22,321 bases of DNA from Sphaeroforma arctica JP610. Its lineage: Eukaryota > Opisthokonta > Ichthyosporea > Ichthyophonida. The stretch spans positions 12,124 to 34,444 of the forward strand of contig NW_014040217.1 of NCBI RefSeq assembly GCF_001186125.1, given 5' to 3'. The position numbers were made by a program, and so were the translations under genes. The notes under the pieces are model-generated. The model saw nothing but the letters and a program-made list of their open reading frames with translations, was not told where the DNA came from and made no database searches. Positions 8,422-17,899 of the stretch are shown piece by piece (position 1 is the first letter of the stretch; each line of letters begins with the position of its first letter).

Positions 8422-8735
8422 TGTAGCATCCAGGGGCCAGATTATCAGAAAAGCCAATCCTACACCCAAAACCCAGGATTATCAAATACTGAGTTTTGGA
8501 TCCAGGATCCAATATTTCTGATGATAGAGTGATCAGAAATATAGCGGGATTACCGGCAGATGATACCGGGACCCCCGCGTGTGAGAGAAACACTTAAGTA
8601 AATATTGAGTCTAGTGTAGAAAATACTAAACACATATAAAGACTCAATGCGAGTGCTTCAGCTGGGGACTTAACCTAGCTGAGAGATTCGCACTTGAGAA
8701 GAGGTCTATTGTTTCCTTTACTCTCAAACTCTACA
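8422..8735 (+). repeat. 3' LTR of element D (314 bp)
   Basis: It starts TGTAGCATCCAGGGGCCAG and ends CAAACTCTACA. The LTR at 18480-18802 shares both ends and most of the inside, for example ATCAAATACTGAGTTTTGGA, CCCGCGTGTGAGAGAA and GAGTCTAGTG. The polypurine tract on its left makes it a 3' LTR in plus orientation. An ATATAAAGACTCA stretch near 8635-8645 could be a TATA-like box. Confidence 0.85.
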
Positions 8736-8739
8736 TACT

Positions 8740-9219
8740 TCGCGCCAATGCATATTATCGGATGGAAGCCTTTACGTAGGGTATCCTGGCCCAAACACTG
8801 TCCACACTGCCGCTTAATTTATGTAGCCAGTTCTAATGCCCCCGGCCAAACGTGTCCGTTCTGTTGTAACTATTGGACAGTATCGGCAGCGCCGTGGTGG
8901 CCTTGCTCATGCTGTGCCTGTGTGAGTTGTGTACGCCGTTGTTGTTCCACTGGTGTGGCATTCGCAAAGGCCGGTTGTGCCCCTCACTAGTTAACGCCAC
9001 GGAAATATCTCGTGCCGTATCCAAACACTGATGGTATGGTGTGTGTCGATGTTCGACATAACCTAATCTTTGTGTAAAGCTCTCGGCTAGCTGGAATCCT
9101 GACGGCGGCCCCACTCGTGCAACGACCGTGTGCCCCGACGACGTCTTTCCACAGGCATACTTTGCATACTTTAGAAATGTATGCGGGGTCCGGGGTACTA
9201 ACACTGGCTTGGCTTGCAA
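8740..9219 (-). pseudogene. Element B post-RNase H and integrase zinc remains (fossil)
   Basis: The frame at 9219-8833 follows the Dam-like domain and includes a stretch with FLKYAKYACGKTS and GFQLAESFTQRLG, which I do not recognise as a named domain. At about 8815-8795 another frame has KRQCGQC, which resembles the second half of the integrase H2C2 module. The integrase core itself is not visible; the LTR of element D follows at 8735. Confidence 0.5.
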
Positions 9220-9224
9220 TAATT

Positions 9225-9480
9225 ATTTGAAAAGGTCAAACCATGGTGCGCGAGGAGTCCAAAGTAAGCACGCCGTCGCTATAGCCCCGTCCGCTTTGAT
9301 CTTCCGAAGCACGCGGTGTATCAACCTCCACGGCGGGTTCATCCACCCGTCCACCATCGCCCAGTTATGATCAAACGTACCGTCGTGTTCGTACTTTGTT
9401 CAAAACCTAGGAAGCTGCGCGTTGTGGGGTGCTGCGAACACGTTTATGTTATTGTGTCCAAAGACACGTTGTGCTTGTTC
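9225..9480 (-). pseudogene. Element B Dam-like adenine methyltransferase domain (fossil)
   Basis: The translation shows INVFAAPHNAQLPRF near 9460-9405, an HDGTFDHNW stretch, then WMNPPWRLIHRVLRKIKADG near 9345-9290, and IATACLLW after it. This is the same motif order as in element A and in Dam-type methyltransferases, including the full NPPW motif and the following helix with basic residues. The domain sits straight after RNase H. Recognition is by motif order; a profile search was not possible. Confidence 0.68.
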
Positions 9481-9774
9481 GAAGTAGCTGGGAAATAATT
9501 GCCAACAGTCTGCATACAGGATCTCTGGCATCTCTGTTTCCGCGGTCCCTTCATGTATGCGACTCAGCATATCCGGCAGGACATTCCTCTCCCCCGGTAT
9601 ATGTGAAATGGTGTAGCTAAAGGGCGCTATGATGTGGTGCCACCTTTGTAGCATCGGATTAAGCTTCAGTTGGGTATTCATATATACTGTGCTTTGTGAT
9701 CCATAAACACCGCAAAGCGCTGGCCGTCGAGGTAGTCACGGAAGTGTGTCAACCTGTAGACTAACGCTAGTAGT
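9480..9774 (-). pseudogene. Element B RNase H (fossil)
   Basis: Near 9774-9695 the translation has ELLALVYRLTHFRDYLDGQR and then FAVFMDHKA, the core of Ty3/gypsy RNase H. From 9660 comes LQRWHHIIAPFSYTISHIPG, with ERNVLPDMLSR at 9600-9560, the conserved C-terminal IPG-N-x2-D-x2-SR motif. RNase H removes the RNA strand during reverse transcription. It is followed by the Dam-like domain. Confidence 0.88.
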
Positions 9775-10071
9775 TCCCACTTTTCTCACCTTGAAGCATG
9801 CTCTGCCCACACACCAGAGGGATAAGAACCAAAGACTCAGTTGAGAGCCACCGTTGAGATGCGTTTTCCCAAGCCAAGTTGTAATCAACCGAGAGCACAG
9901 GTCAAGACTGACTCTGATGAGCGTGGTAGAGTACTCCTGTTATTTAGTATAAATTAATTTAATAAGTAATATGTTAGAATGGAAAATGGTGGCAGGTTTT
10001 TCATCTTATGACCCCTAAGGGACAAGTTTTTCCCTGTACAAAACCACCAACCTCTAGATAATCTAGTCCTA
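9775..10071 (+). repeat. 297-bp repeat, copy 2 (inside element B)
   Basis: Nearly identical to 8080-8376 (five differences, no gaps). It lies between the protease and RNase H remains of element B. The edges at 9775 and 10071 are sharp, because similarity to copy 1 stops at both. No target-site duplication is visible. The high identity in two different element backgrounds suggests a recent transfer, gene conversion or rearrangement. Confidence 0.95.
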
Positions 10072-10734
10072 TAAACCCTTCAACCACTTCTGTACCTGTT
10101 CATCGACATACGGTAACCACCGCTCGGGTACAAAGTTGCGTGTCGATCGTCTCATGCTCATAACCTGCTCGCGTGTCACCGGTATCGCTACTTCACTCCC
10201 CTCTAAGCGGCAACGTGCATTGTCTACAATGTCGGCGTTCGCTTCTAACACTGCGACCAGCCTTGTCCGTCCTCCGTCGGGTTCGGTGGTGTTGGGGGCT
10301 TGACGCCGAGCCATAGGTGTAAGGAGGTCATCTAGTTCCGTTGGGTCGATGGGTGCGAGTGGTGACTGAATTCCGCCAATGTATACCCGAAGGTCCGTCA
10401 TCATGTCCAGCCCTAGTCTAATATCGATGCTATCAGGGAGATTCATCAATTCGAACGATCCATTGATGATCTCTGAGCGATAACGTATCGGTAGCACTTC
10501 TGTTGTCCCCAGGCGAGGAGTGCGTACCGCTCTATCAGTCAAATATATATATAAATCGCTGGGTACTGGTGTAATTGGTCGTCCTAAGAGGTCTGCGGAT
10601 GCTCGTGCGATGCAACTACGGCTTGCACCTGTATCTACCAACGCTCGGAATGTACGACCATTCACCTGCAATTGTATATAGACACGATTGTCGGAGGACA
10701 GCAGTGGGTCTTTTATTGCCATCACTGTCTTCAA
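10072..10734 (-). pseudogene. Element B aspartic protease and linker (fossil)
   Basis: The segment at 10734-10072 reads as a retropepsin. VYIQLQVNGRTFRALVDTGA is the first strand pair with the catalytic DTG, followed by SRSCIARASADLLGRPI; IDIRLGLDMMTDLRVYIGG is the second conserved block. A linker rich in acidic residues leads to WLPYVDEQVQKWLKG, the usual lead-in to RT. It would process the Gag-Pol precursor. It is one of the better preserved segments of element B. Confidence 0.85.
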
Positions 10735-10771
10735 TGGATGCGTAAACGTAAATATCGGACACCCTGAGGTC

Positions 10772-11200
10772 TCAGTGTTTCTTTGTTATCGGAGTCCATT
10801 GGGACTGCGATGTATCCGTTTGTGTATCCGCGGCCTGCTCGATGTCATTGGTTAGGATGGAGTGTATATGTAACTCCGTGGCCGACTGGCTATCGTGCCC
10901 CGGTCCGTCCTCTTGTGTGAGTACAGTAACCTGCGGTGTCGTCGTAGTTGAGGTCGACTGTCGGCTTGGGTATTGTGGTGGTTGGTGACCGGACCCTTGT
11001 GGTGGTGTAAATCGTTGTCCCATTGTAACCTCTCTCTGCTGCTGACTAGTGTCTGACGTCCGTGTTCTCACGTCCTGCCCCCCAGGTTGGGCCGCCCGAT
11101 GATGATGGCAGCGCGGTATGTGTCGCAACCCTGGTGGTGCTTGTGCTCGGCAACCGTTGCACGTCGTTGGGTTAGTTGTTGGAGTCGGACGCTGTTGCCA
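10772..11200 (-). pseudogene. Element B gag C-terminal zinc-binding and P/Q-rich region (fossil)
   Basis: Near 11170-11095 the minus-strand translation has C-x2-C-x9-H-x4-C followed by HHH, a knuckle-like Cys/His set. After it comes a low-complexity region rich in Q, T, P and S (11060-10772). This is the usual end of Gag, where nucleocapsid meets protease. The spacing is not the standard CCHC knuckle, so the metal-binding call is tentative. Confidence 0.5.
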
Positions 11201-11215
11201 TTATTGCTGCTGACG

Positions 11216-12165
11216 CTATACTATGTGCGGGCTAGGTCTACTATTCGTCGTCTCCCCCCGGGCTGTGCTCCCATTGTGACCTCGACGGATGACTAAACGT
11301 TGAGTCGAACGAATCTGGGCCTCCTGGATATCCAGACTTAGCAACTGTAGTAATTCACGAGTCTCCATGAGCTGCCACTTTGGATGTAACTGTAACGTGC
11401 GCTCATATGTCCGGGATCCTAAGGTGTCCTCCAACAATTGAACTATGCAGTGGTTGAGCAATTTTTGCTTAAAGTCTGCGTCGGTCTGACAACGCTCGTG
11501 TGCCCGACGATGATTCTCCATAAGGTATGTCATCTGTTTCATCACTGGAACATTACTAAGCTTCTGGTGTCCCTTTTCTCTAGTTTGCGAAATGTGGGAT
11601 CCACCGTGGCTTGAGTATCGTGTGAACAGATTTGTGTTCTTTGGAGTTCTGGTGTCCATGCAACTAAACGTTGGTGATTGAATTTTATATAATTGAGTGT
11701 AGATTGCTCGGCTCTAAAGTGGTTCAACACCTTATAGAACCAACGGAAGCTCCATGCCTCATCTAGCCCCGAAATTTGCGTGTTCTTAAGGGCTTTACGT
11801 AGTGCCCCTTTAGTGTCGCGCTCCATAATGTTGCTGAGTTTGTACCGGTTAGAGGGCCTCTCAGGCCAACTACGCGGCTCGTGTGGTTCTGGTTTGTTCG
11901 CTGGTCGAGAGTCGTATGTTGCTCTCAAAGTCTCAAGTACACCCCGTAGAGCCACCGCTCGTAGTAAATCGTTCTTCTCCACTGCACTATAGAGCTCTTC
12001 TGACCGCTTGAGCATCCGGGCATGCAAGGCCTGGCGGTCAGCCGATATACTGTCCGGAGTAAGAGGTGTGATCTGTTGAGCTAGACGACGTCGCTTGTCT
12101 GCTGGCGTTACTTGATTCGACAGAGTGCGTTCGAGCACTCGACGTGCTTCCAGACTATCGCCCAT
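11216..12165 (-). pseudogene. Element B gag (capsid-like, fossil)
   Basis: Minus-strand frames at 12165-11542 and 11659-11216 are highly charged and helical, with stretches such as LHARMLKRSEELYSAVEKND and FYKVLNHFRAEQS. The position upstream of a knuckle-like region and protease, and the helical make-up, fit Ty3/gypsy Gag. I cannot align it to a specific capsid family by eye. The N-terminal end matches a second copy at 12808-12885. Confidence 0.6.
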
Positions 12166-13527
12166 AGCTTCCTACACGAACTGTTGTCCCTGACGTTGTG
12201 CCTGGATAGACATCTCCATATTATCTCGGCGGATGTCTAGCGCATTCCTACCGTGTGGGTTCTGCGTAACTCGTTGTTGTTCTTGTACAAAGCTCTGAGG
12301 TGATAACGGTTCCTGTCGTGTATCATCCTCCTACTGATCCGACAACGTATACCCTACCCCGTGACGAGTCTGGTCCGCACCTTTGATGCGGAATTCGAGA
12401 TTGTCCGGCGGCGGGGATTTCGCCCGTTGTAAGCGTTGTAACCGTCGATCGTATATCTCCAATAATGATTGCTGTTGTCGAAGTAGATTTGTCAGCTGTT
12501 CCGGTGTGTCATTGTCTCTCCCTCGGCTATGTCGGTTTTCTTGTCGACGATGACGCGGGTGCTTGCCCCCAGCAGCTCTTGAGACCTCTCGAGGAGTTGT
12601 ACCTACTTGATGTGCAGTCTGCGATGCCGAACGTGTGCCTCTAACGGTTTAGGGTTACGTTGGTCCCTGTCTGTGAAATCCACATCACTAGGAGTTGTTA
12701 TCCGCTCATCTCCTTGTTGTTGCACTGTTAGGGTCTGCTGAAGTATTGCATTGTTAGTACGATGTTCCGCCTCCAGATCGTCCGACATGTCTCCACTAGC
12801 TGACATAACTTGATTCGACGGAGTGCGTCCGAGCATTCGACGTGCCATCAGACTATCGCCCATAGCTTCCTGCACGAACTGTTGTTGTGGTCAGATATAC
12901 GATTTAGGGTTATTATGGTTTTTGTGGTTTGGTATACGATTTTGGGTTATTAATGTTTATTTATGGATCGGTCATAAACTCAGTTTAGGGCTCTGATCCG
13001 AATACGTACATGCGCTAATCCTGTCGTGTAACATCCTCCTACTGATCCGACGACGTATACCCTACCCCGTGACGAGTCTGGTCCGCACCTTTGATGCGGA
13101 ATTCGAGATTGTCCGGCGGTGGGGATTTTGCCCGTTGTAAGCGTTGTAACCGTCGATCGTATATCTCCAATAATGATTGCTATTGTCGAAGTAGATTTGT
13201 CAGCTGTTCCTGTGTGTTACTGTCTCTCCCTCGGCTATGTTGTTTCCCTTGTCGGCGATGACCCGGGCGCTTGCCTCCGGCAGCTCTTGAGACCTCTCGA
13301 GGAGTTGTACCTACTTGATGCGCAGTCTGCGATGCCGAACGTGTGCCTCTTAACGGTTCAGGGTTACGTTGGTCCCTGTCTGTAAAATCCACATCACTGG
13401 GAGTTGTTATCTGCCCATTTCGTTGTTGTTGCACTGTTAGGGTCCGCTGAAGTATTACTTCGTTAGGGATAATATTATTTATTAGTGCGATGTTCCGCCT
13501 CCAGATCGTCCAACATGTCTCCACTAG
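12110..13527 (-). repeat. Tandem duplication within the gag region of element B
   Basis: Two units each hold a short block and a long block. The short block lies at 12110-12187 and 12808-12885; the long block at 12312-12799 and 13020-13527. Both pairs are in the same orientation and clearly over 90% identical by eye, with a 20-bp length difference inside the long block. The sequences between short and long block (12188-12311 and 12886-13019) do not match each other. The long block encodes, on the minus strand, Q/R-rich stretches such as TLTVQQQ and TTPSDVDFTDRDQRNP. Confidence 0.88.
12886..13019. repeat. AT-rich spacer with a 27-bp direct repeat
   Basis: Inside the second gag unit lies a 134-bp stretch unlike the rest of element B: AT-rich, with two copies of a 27-bp word (12895-12921 and 12932-12958, built on ATACGATTTAGGGTTATT, three differences). 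It takes the place of the unrelated 124-bp spacer of the first unit. The source is unknown. Confidence 0.75.
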
Positions 13528-13580
13528 TGTCTGCGCGATCCTGGGTGCGACGTCTAAAACCCCGTTGATGAATGTCATCT

Positions 13581-14735
13581 CTCTCGCGTTGTTCTGGCAA
13601 CAGATGTTGTTGTCGTCGACTCTGTTTAATATTGGTTATGGTGGCCCTGAGTTATGGCTGTCGATTAATAAACGATGTGACGTTATCTTTGCCTCTCTTC
13701 CGCCTTATCATGTCATCGCTATTCGAATAACCTGAAGCCCTGTTGACGGTACATACATCGTCTACGTCTTGCTCTATTTCGTAGTATCGACGCATCGGCG
13801 TTGTCCCTGCATAGGCAATCGTGCCTTAAGCTAATCCCGGGTCTCGTTGTGGTTGCTCTTTTACTTTTCCAACTAACCCCTGCTCTTGGCTCACGTGCCA
13901 CTGCTCTCTCGGTAACTCCATGCTCCCAACATCCGTCTTCCATCTCATCTAAGCACATGTTCTTTACTCCTTTCAAAGCTCATCTAATCCCCCAACGATT
14001 GTCGCCTCTAACCTCTCGTAGCTAATCAGTTTGTCCGCCAATATCACCCGTCGTTCTCGTCTGGGATCCTGGACTTACGCAAGCACTTGTCTCTTCTAAC
14101 TCGCTTGGACGGCGCACCCCCACATTGAACGCACACACAAATTGCCATTGCTTTGTATTCACGTACACATTGATGTCACTTGCTTGCAGGTTCATCACTC
14201 ATGGTACTAACGTATTTCACATTATTGTGCTCTATACTGGTGTATGAGCTTACTGTGTGTGCAACTTACTTCCTGTCTGTTTAACACTTGCTGTAATGCA
14301 CATCTCTCCGTGTTCCTGTCTTTGCATGGATATCTGTTACCGTGAAATCTTACCCATGTCATACTGCCACTCCGATTATGTCTGACCACTATTTCTTATT
14401 TCAATTTTTTTACTTGAGTACTATATATGGTGCATCTTACATATATATCCCTATTTGACATTTTCTGACGTGTACGTCCACATTCCTTGTTGTCTTGGTG
14501 ATCTTCCAACTTTTACACCTATCTTTTTTATTTATTATTTGTGTTCCACTTCGTCTTCTGTAATCTGTCATCTTTCTTCCTTGTTCTCTTCAACCTTCCT
14601 GGTGTGGCTCGGATCTGGCGAAGGTGTTAGTGCCCATAACGGTGCGGTTATTTCTTGATGTGGTGTGGTTCGGAGTCTCCATGTCGATGTAAAGGTACAT
14701 ACTCTTTGGGTTTGTTCTATCATATCATCGCTGGA
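13581..14735. other. T-rich stretch without recognisable gene
   Basis: About 1.15 kb with T far above A on the plus strand: in 14281-14340 I count 24 T and 11 A. Read on the minus strand, the sense of element B, it is A-rich, so it may be the worn 5' leader or LTR of B. Short frames on both strands (13719-14025, 14455-14658) show no motif I recognise. Confidence 0.55.
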
Positions 14736-15345
14736 GTCTACGGCATGAAGAAACTCTGGCGGATCATCAAACGATCTGCGAAAGGGTTAAAAGTTCCTAC
14801 TGACCATATTGCACTCCTTGCGATGCGGAAGTAAGATGGCTTCACTGATGACCCGCGCGGTCGTCGGGAGCAGCGTTGGCAGGAGGTCTACCGAGATATC
14901 GATATACGTATATACCACGTTCGGGGTAAAGGCAATAGGATAGCCGACATGTTTTCTCGGTTGACTCATGTAGTTGACTACGAAATGCAGCTAGCTCGGA
15001 AGCCAGCGAAAAGCACAGCGAAGCGTGTTCACTGGTCCCTAGTTGATACGTCCACCCCCAGAACGACAGAGTATAAATTGGCAGTGATGTGGTTCCGCCT
15101 GGCGGATGCCCGCTTCGGCCCCCACCATGCTGACGGATCTGCTCTTCCAGGAAGTCAATAAATGATTCCCTTCTATTCTCCTCCTCTGAAGGGAGGGGTA
15201 TGGGCGCTTTGCTGGCGCACTCTCAACTTATGGCTCAATCCTCCGTGGGAGGATTTAGAGCGTCTTTTTCTCAAGGTCGTATCCGATAAGGTGGTGGGCG
15301 TGACGGTCTGTTGCATTGGTTTTCGGTGATACACATGTTCCTCTT
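14736..15345 (+). mobile_element. Element E: Ty3/gypsy fragment with RNase H and Dam-like domain
   Basis: On the plus strand, PTDHIAL near 14795 and RDIDIRIYHVRGKGNRIADM near 14895-14955, followed by FSRL, are the middle and end of RNase H. After about 40 codons comes RFGPHHADG near 15112-15138, and then LWLNPPWEDLERLFLKVVSD at about 15228-15290. These are the entry and NPPW parts of the same Dam-like domain as in A and B, in a third, distinct sequence. The fragment is broken and has no LTR of its own. It abuts the partial LTR of element C, so one truncated the other. Confidence 0.7.
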
Positions 15346-15379
15346 GGCATTGCACATAGTGATACCCCCCGCAGATTGA

Positions 15380-15608
15380 GTCCAGATAAATAAAATTTTC
15401 CTTCGGCGAAAACAGTATTGAGAAGATTGTATATAGGCAATGTCTCAGCTTCACAATCCCTCAGAGTATTGCTGTTTTCACGAGATATACCCAACTTTAA
15501 TAAAAGACTCATTTCGTTTATTTTACTTTGAATTTTTTGAATTTAAACCGTTTTACGCGTTTATTTACTCTAAGTCGTTAACACCGCCTTGTGAGACCGA
15601 AATTTACA
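15380..15608 (+). repeat. Partial 5' LTR of element C
   Basis: The reverse complement of this stretch matches 4054-4278, the 3' third of the solo LTR, at roughly 85-90% by eye. Read on the plus strand it ends GACCGAAATTTACA at 15608, the CA end of the LTR, and the gag of element C begins 128 bp later in the same direction. It is therefore the 3' portion of a 5' LTR whose left part is absent; element E sequence lies there instead. After 15608 I see no usual TGG-type primer binding site. Confidence 0.8.
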
Positions 15609-15736
15609 CATTTTAAAGTTATTAAAGGTATTAACTACGCAGACTACTTGAAAGTAGTGGTGGTTAAATATCACGAAATTTTTCTTAACGTAGCTATTCC
15701 TTAAGAGAATAGACGAAAATCTCAATTAACATTTTA
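15609..15736 (+). other. Leader of element C with two palindromes
   Basis: Between the LTR end and the gag start lie two inverted repeats: ACTACTTGAAAGTAGT (15643-15658, arms of 7 with a 2-base gap) and CTATTCCTTAAGAGAATAG (15694-15712, arms of 6 around a CTTAAG core). Leaders of LTR elements hold primer binding, dimerisation and packaging signals; which of these the hairpins serve is inference. Confidence 0.5.
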
Positions 15737-17640
15737 TGACTAAGAAGGACAATACACCTTCTAAGAAGCAAAAGGCCGAAAAGAAGAAGATGGAGAGAGA
15801 TGCAGCCATCGCCGCCGCCGCATCCACTGCCGCTGCCGATGAAGTGAATTGAGCCGTAGCCGAAGCTATTGTCGCTGGCACTAACAGCCAAGACAATGCG
15901 TCGGACAAGGGTGAGACCACTCCATCAAGAGAGAAGTCTCCCGAAGAAAGAGCCCGAGGGCCAAATATTGCCTCAACTTTGAAGCTTGCATTTACGAAGC
16001 CAAGAAGTGAGATACAGGGTGTGTCTAAGGACACCCCAGCTAATCCTTATAAGGAATCTCAGAAAGAAGTGTCACTGATTGCGGTAGAAGATTACGAACC
16101 TCAGAGGGTACCGCCAAAGGAACATGAAGAGGAGAAAAGCTCGAATAGCCAACCCGAATCAAAGTCCAAGCCCACCGAGTCAACTCGCAGAAGCATGTTA
16201 ACTGCTGAAAATACTGAACTCAAGAATCAATTATCTGCTCTTAAACAGAGTCTAGCCATTGAACACGTAGATCGCATGTATGGATCTGGAGAAAACCCAG
16301 AGCGCTTTCACGAACACCTTTCTCCTGGAACCACAAAAGCTCTGCAGAAATGGACTGAATGCAAATTAGAGAAGCCGCCTTCAAAAAGGTAGAAATCTGA
16401 GCGCAAACCCCGTAGCCGGCGAACCGGAACAATCAATCTGGCAATTAGCTTACGGGGGTTCACCCCCAGAGGAACAGGCGTGTTATACGCCCGAATAATC
16501 TCCAGGACATGAGTCCCCTATACTCGAGGGAATTATAGACCACGAAACAGGGAAGAATACTCCGCCGGAAATTTCTAACTGGGGAGATGCCCCACGCCGG
16601 AAACCAAAGTCCACGGGACAGATAATCCCTATGCGTGGTGTATCTCAGATCGTGATACCTTCGGAGGTCTTCACTAATGATCAACGCAAACTATCCACAA
16701 TGGATTGCGGCCTCCATCAACCCGTAGAAAACTTGCAATCTGATGAGGTGACGGAGCTTAATAAGACAGTCGACGACTACACCATTCAGATGGAGATTGC
16801 ACACGATCGCCATGATGCTGAAGACGTAGTATACTATGCTAGTTTGATCGCCATTAAAAAAATACTGCAGGCTCAACGTAGGCGAGACCACCAACACAAC
16901 CAGAAGTATAAGGAAATGATCAGACAACTTAAGTCAAACTGGGAAGCCAGCAGTCAAAAGTCTGAGTTTATCAATAACCATGATCTCGATACTTTGACCC
17001 GCACGCTGAATGCATTTGCAGTGATGTTGGAGACGAATGATGCTGCTCCACATCAATGGATATCTGTACTTATGCAGTCGTTTGATCCTATAGGATCAAG
17101 CTACTTCATCCTTCGAAGACATCATGATGAATTAGGCCACTGCCCTGACTGACCGGCGGTTTATTGGTTAGTAACGATTTTATTAAGCAAGGACACGCGC
17201 AGCCCATGACTAAGTTCAATCTTAGCCGAACCAGCACCAAACACGCCCATATATAGTTATATATTGAAGCTCGACGCGGACCTAAAACGCCCTGATATAA
17301 AGAAGAACGACATGCCGCGATGGTACGAGTTTCTGCCTATGTATGTGTTCTGTAAGAACATCGGAAACAATGTCCGAGAGAGTTTGTATACTGGGGCTCG
17401 TCGCAAGTATGCAAACGAATCTCGTGATATGGGACACTAGTCAAAGGTTTATTTGACTCAGCTAAATTGGGATCGGTTCTATCAGACTGTATCCTCCGTA
17501 AACCCTCCCGGACGAGTGACCTCTCGGGAGAAGGCGGCGAGAGAATCTCGGTAGACCTCAAACAGGAGGACCACTCAGACACGCCCTCGTGAGACTACTC
17601 AGAATACACGCCCTGTTAAGAAGGTGCGTGCCGCGCCTAA
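15737..17640 (+). pseudogene. Element C gag (fossil)
   Basis: The region starts with MTKKDNTPSKKQKAEKKK, a lysine-rich head, followed by an alanine run and acidic, S/P-rich sequence. At 15979-16392 comes a charged domain with a coiled-coil-like stretch (LTAENTELKNQLSALKQSLA). At 16631-17152 is a helical segment (LNKTVDDYTIQMEIAHDRHD and onward) that suits a capsid. A further capsid-like piece with MPRWYEF and MYVFCKNIGNNVRESLYTG lies near 17310-17395. The order basic head, coiled coil, capsid, zinc finger is what Gag would show. It is broken in several places. Confidence 0.6.
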
Positions 17641-17667
17641 GGGCCCTGCGTAAAAGCATATCAAGAA

Positions 17668-17800
17668 GTGTGCGAATGACAATTGCGGATATAATATGTA
17701 CCAATTTACCCCTGACGATTATTGGAACGAAAATCACGCACCTGCTTGCACACATTATCTCGCAAAGTGCAATAAGTGCGAGAAGACCAATGGCTATCAC
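17668..17800 (+). pseudogene. Element C gag zinc-finger region (fossil)
   Basis: The translation has C-x4-C at the start (CANDNC), then after about 18 residues H-x3-C-x-H-x4-C-x2-C and a YH pair (NHAPACTHYLAKCNKC, TNGYH). The spacing is the same as in element A at 6135-5985, so it is a family feature. It differs from the standard CCHC knuckle. Confidence 0.65.
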
Positions 17801-17899
17801 ACTATCACACTAAGTCTTGCGACAAGGAGCCCGACATTAAGTTGGAGTGAAGGTACTACCGGGTACAATCGATACGAAGACAATACAACAACCCCTTAA

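Larger units (their letters stand above)
7331..8735 (+). mobile_element. Element D: 3' part of a broken chromovirus (Ty3/gypsy)
   Basis: On the plus strand it has the integrase C-terminal domain (7340-7790), a chromodomain (7823-7975), about 370 bp of non-coding sequence that includes a 297-bp repeat, a polypurine tract (8409-8421) and a 3' LTR (8422-8735). This is the standard 3' end of a chromovirus. The upstream domains (RT, RNase H, integrase core) are not recognisable in the window, so it is a fragment with at least one major loss. A related LTR lies at 18480-18802. Its right edge abuts the integrase remains of element B, so either D inserted into B or a rearrangement joined them. Confidence 0.8.
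8736..13580 (-). mobile_element. Element B: broken Ty3/gypsy LTR retrotransposon
   Basis: On the minus strand the parts run gag (about 13530-11200), gag zinc-binding and proline/glutamine-rich region (11170-10772), protease (10734-10072), RNase H (9774-9480), Dam-like domain (9480-9225) and a remnant with an integrase-type CGQC motif (about 8815-8795). It is more GC-rich than elements A and C and is a separate lineage. It is broken in several places, hosts copy 2 of the 297-bp repeat between protease and RNase H, and has an internal gag duplication. No LTR can be assigned to it: the left side ends at the LTR of element D and the right side fades into unannotated sequence. Confidence 0.82.

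Noticed and set aside
12895-12958. TTTAGGG-like words as an interstitial telomere repeat
   Set aside because: Only two or three scattered words occur inside a 27-bp repeat; there is no TTTAGGG array.
13119-14658. Plus-strand ORFs at 13119-13385, 13490-13735, 13801-14025 and 14455-14658
   Set aside because: The first two are antisense to the duplicated gag region of element B; the others are in T-rich sequence and are hydrophobic by composition alone.
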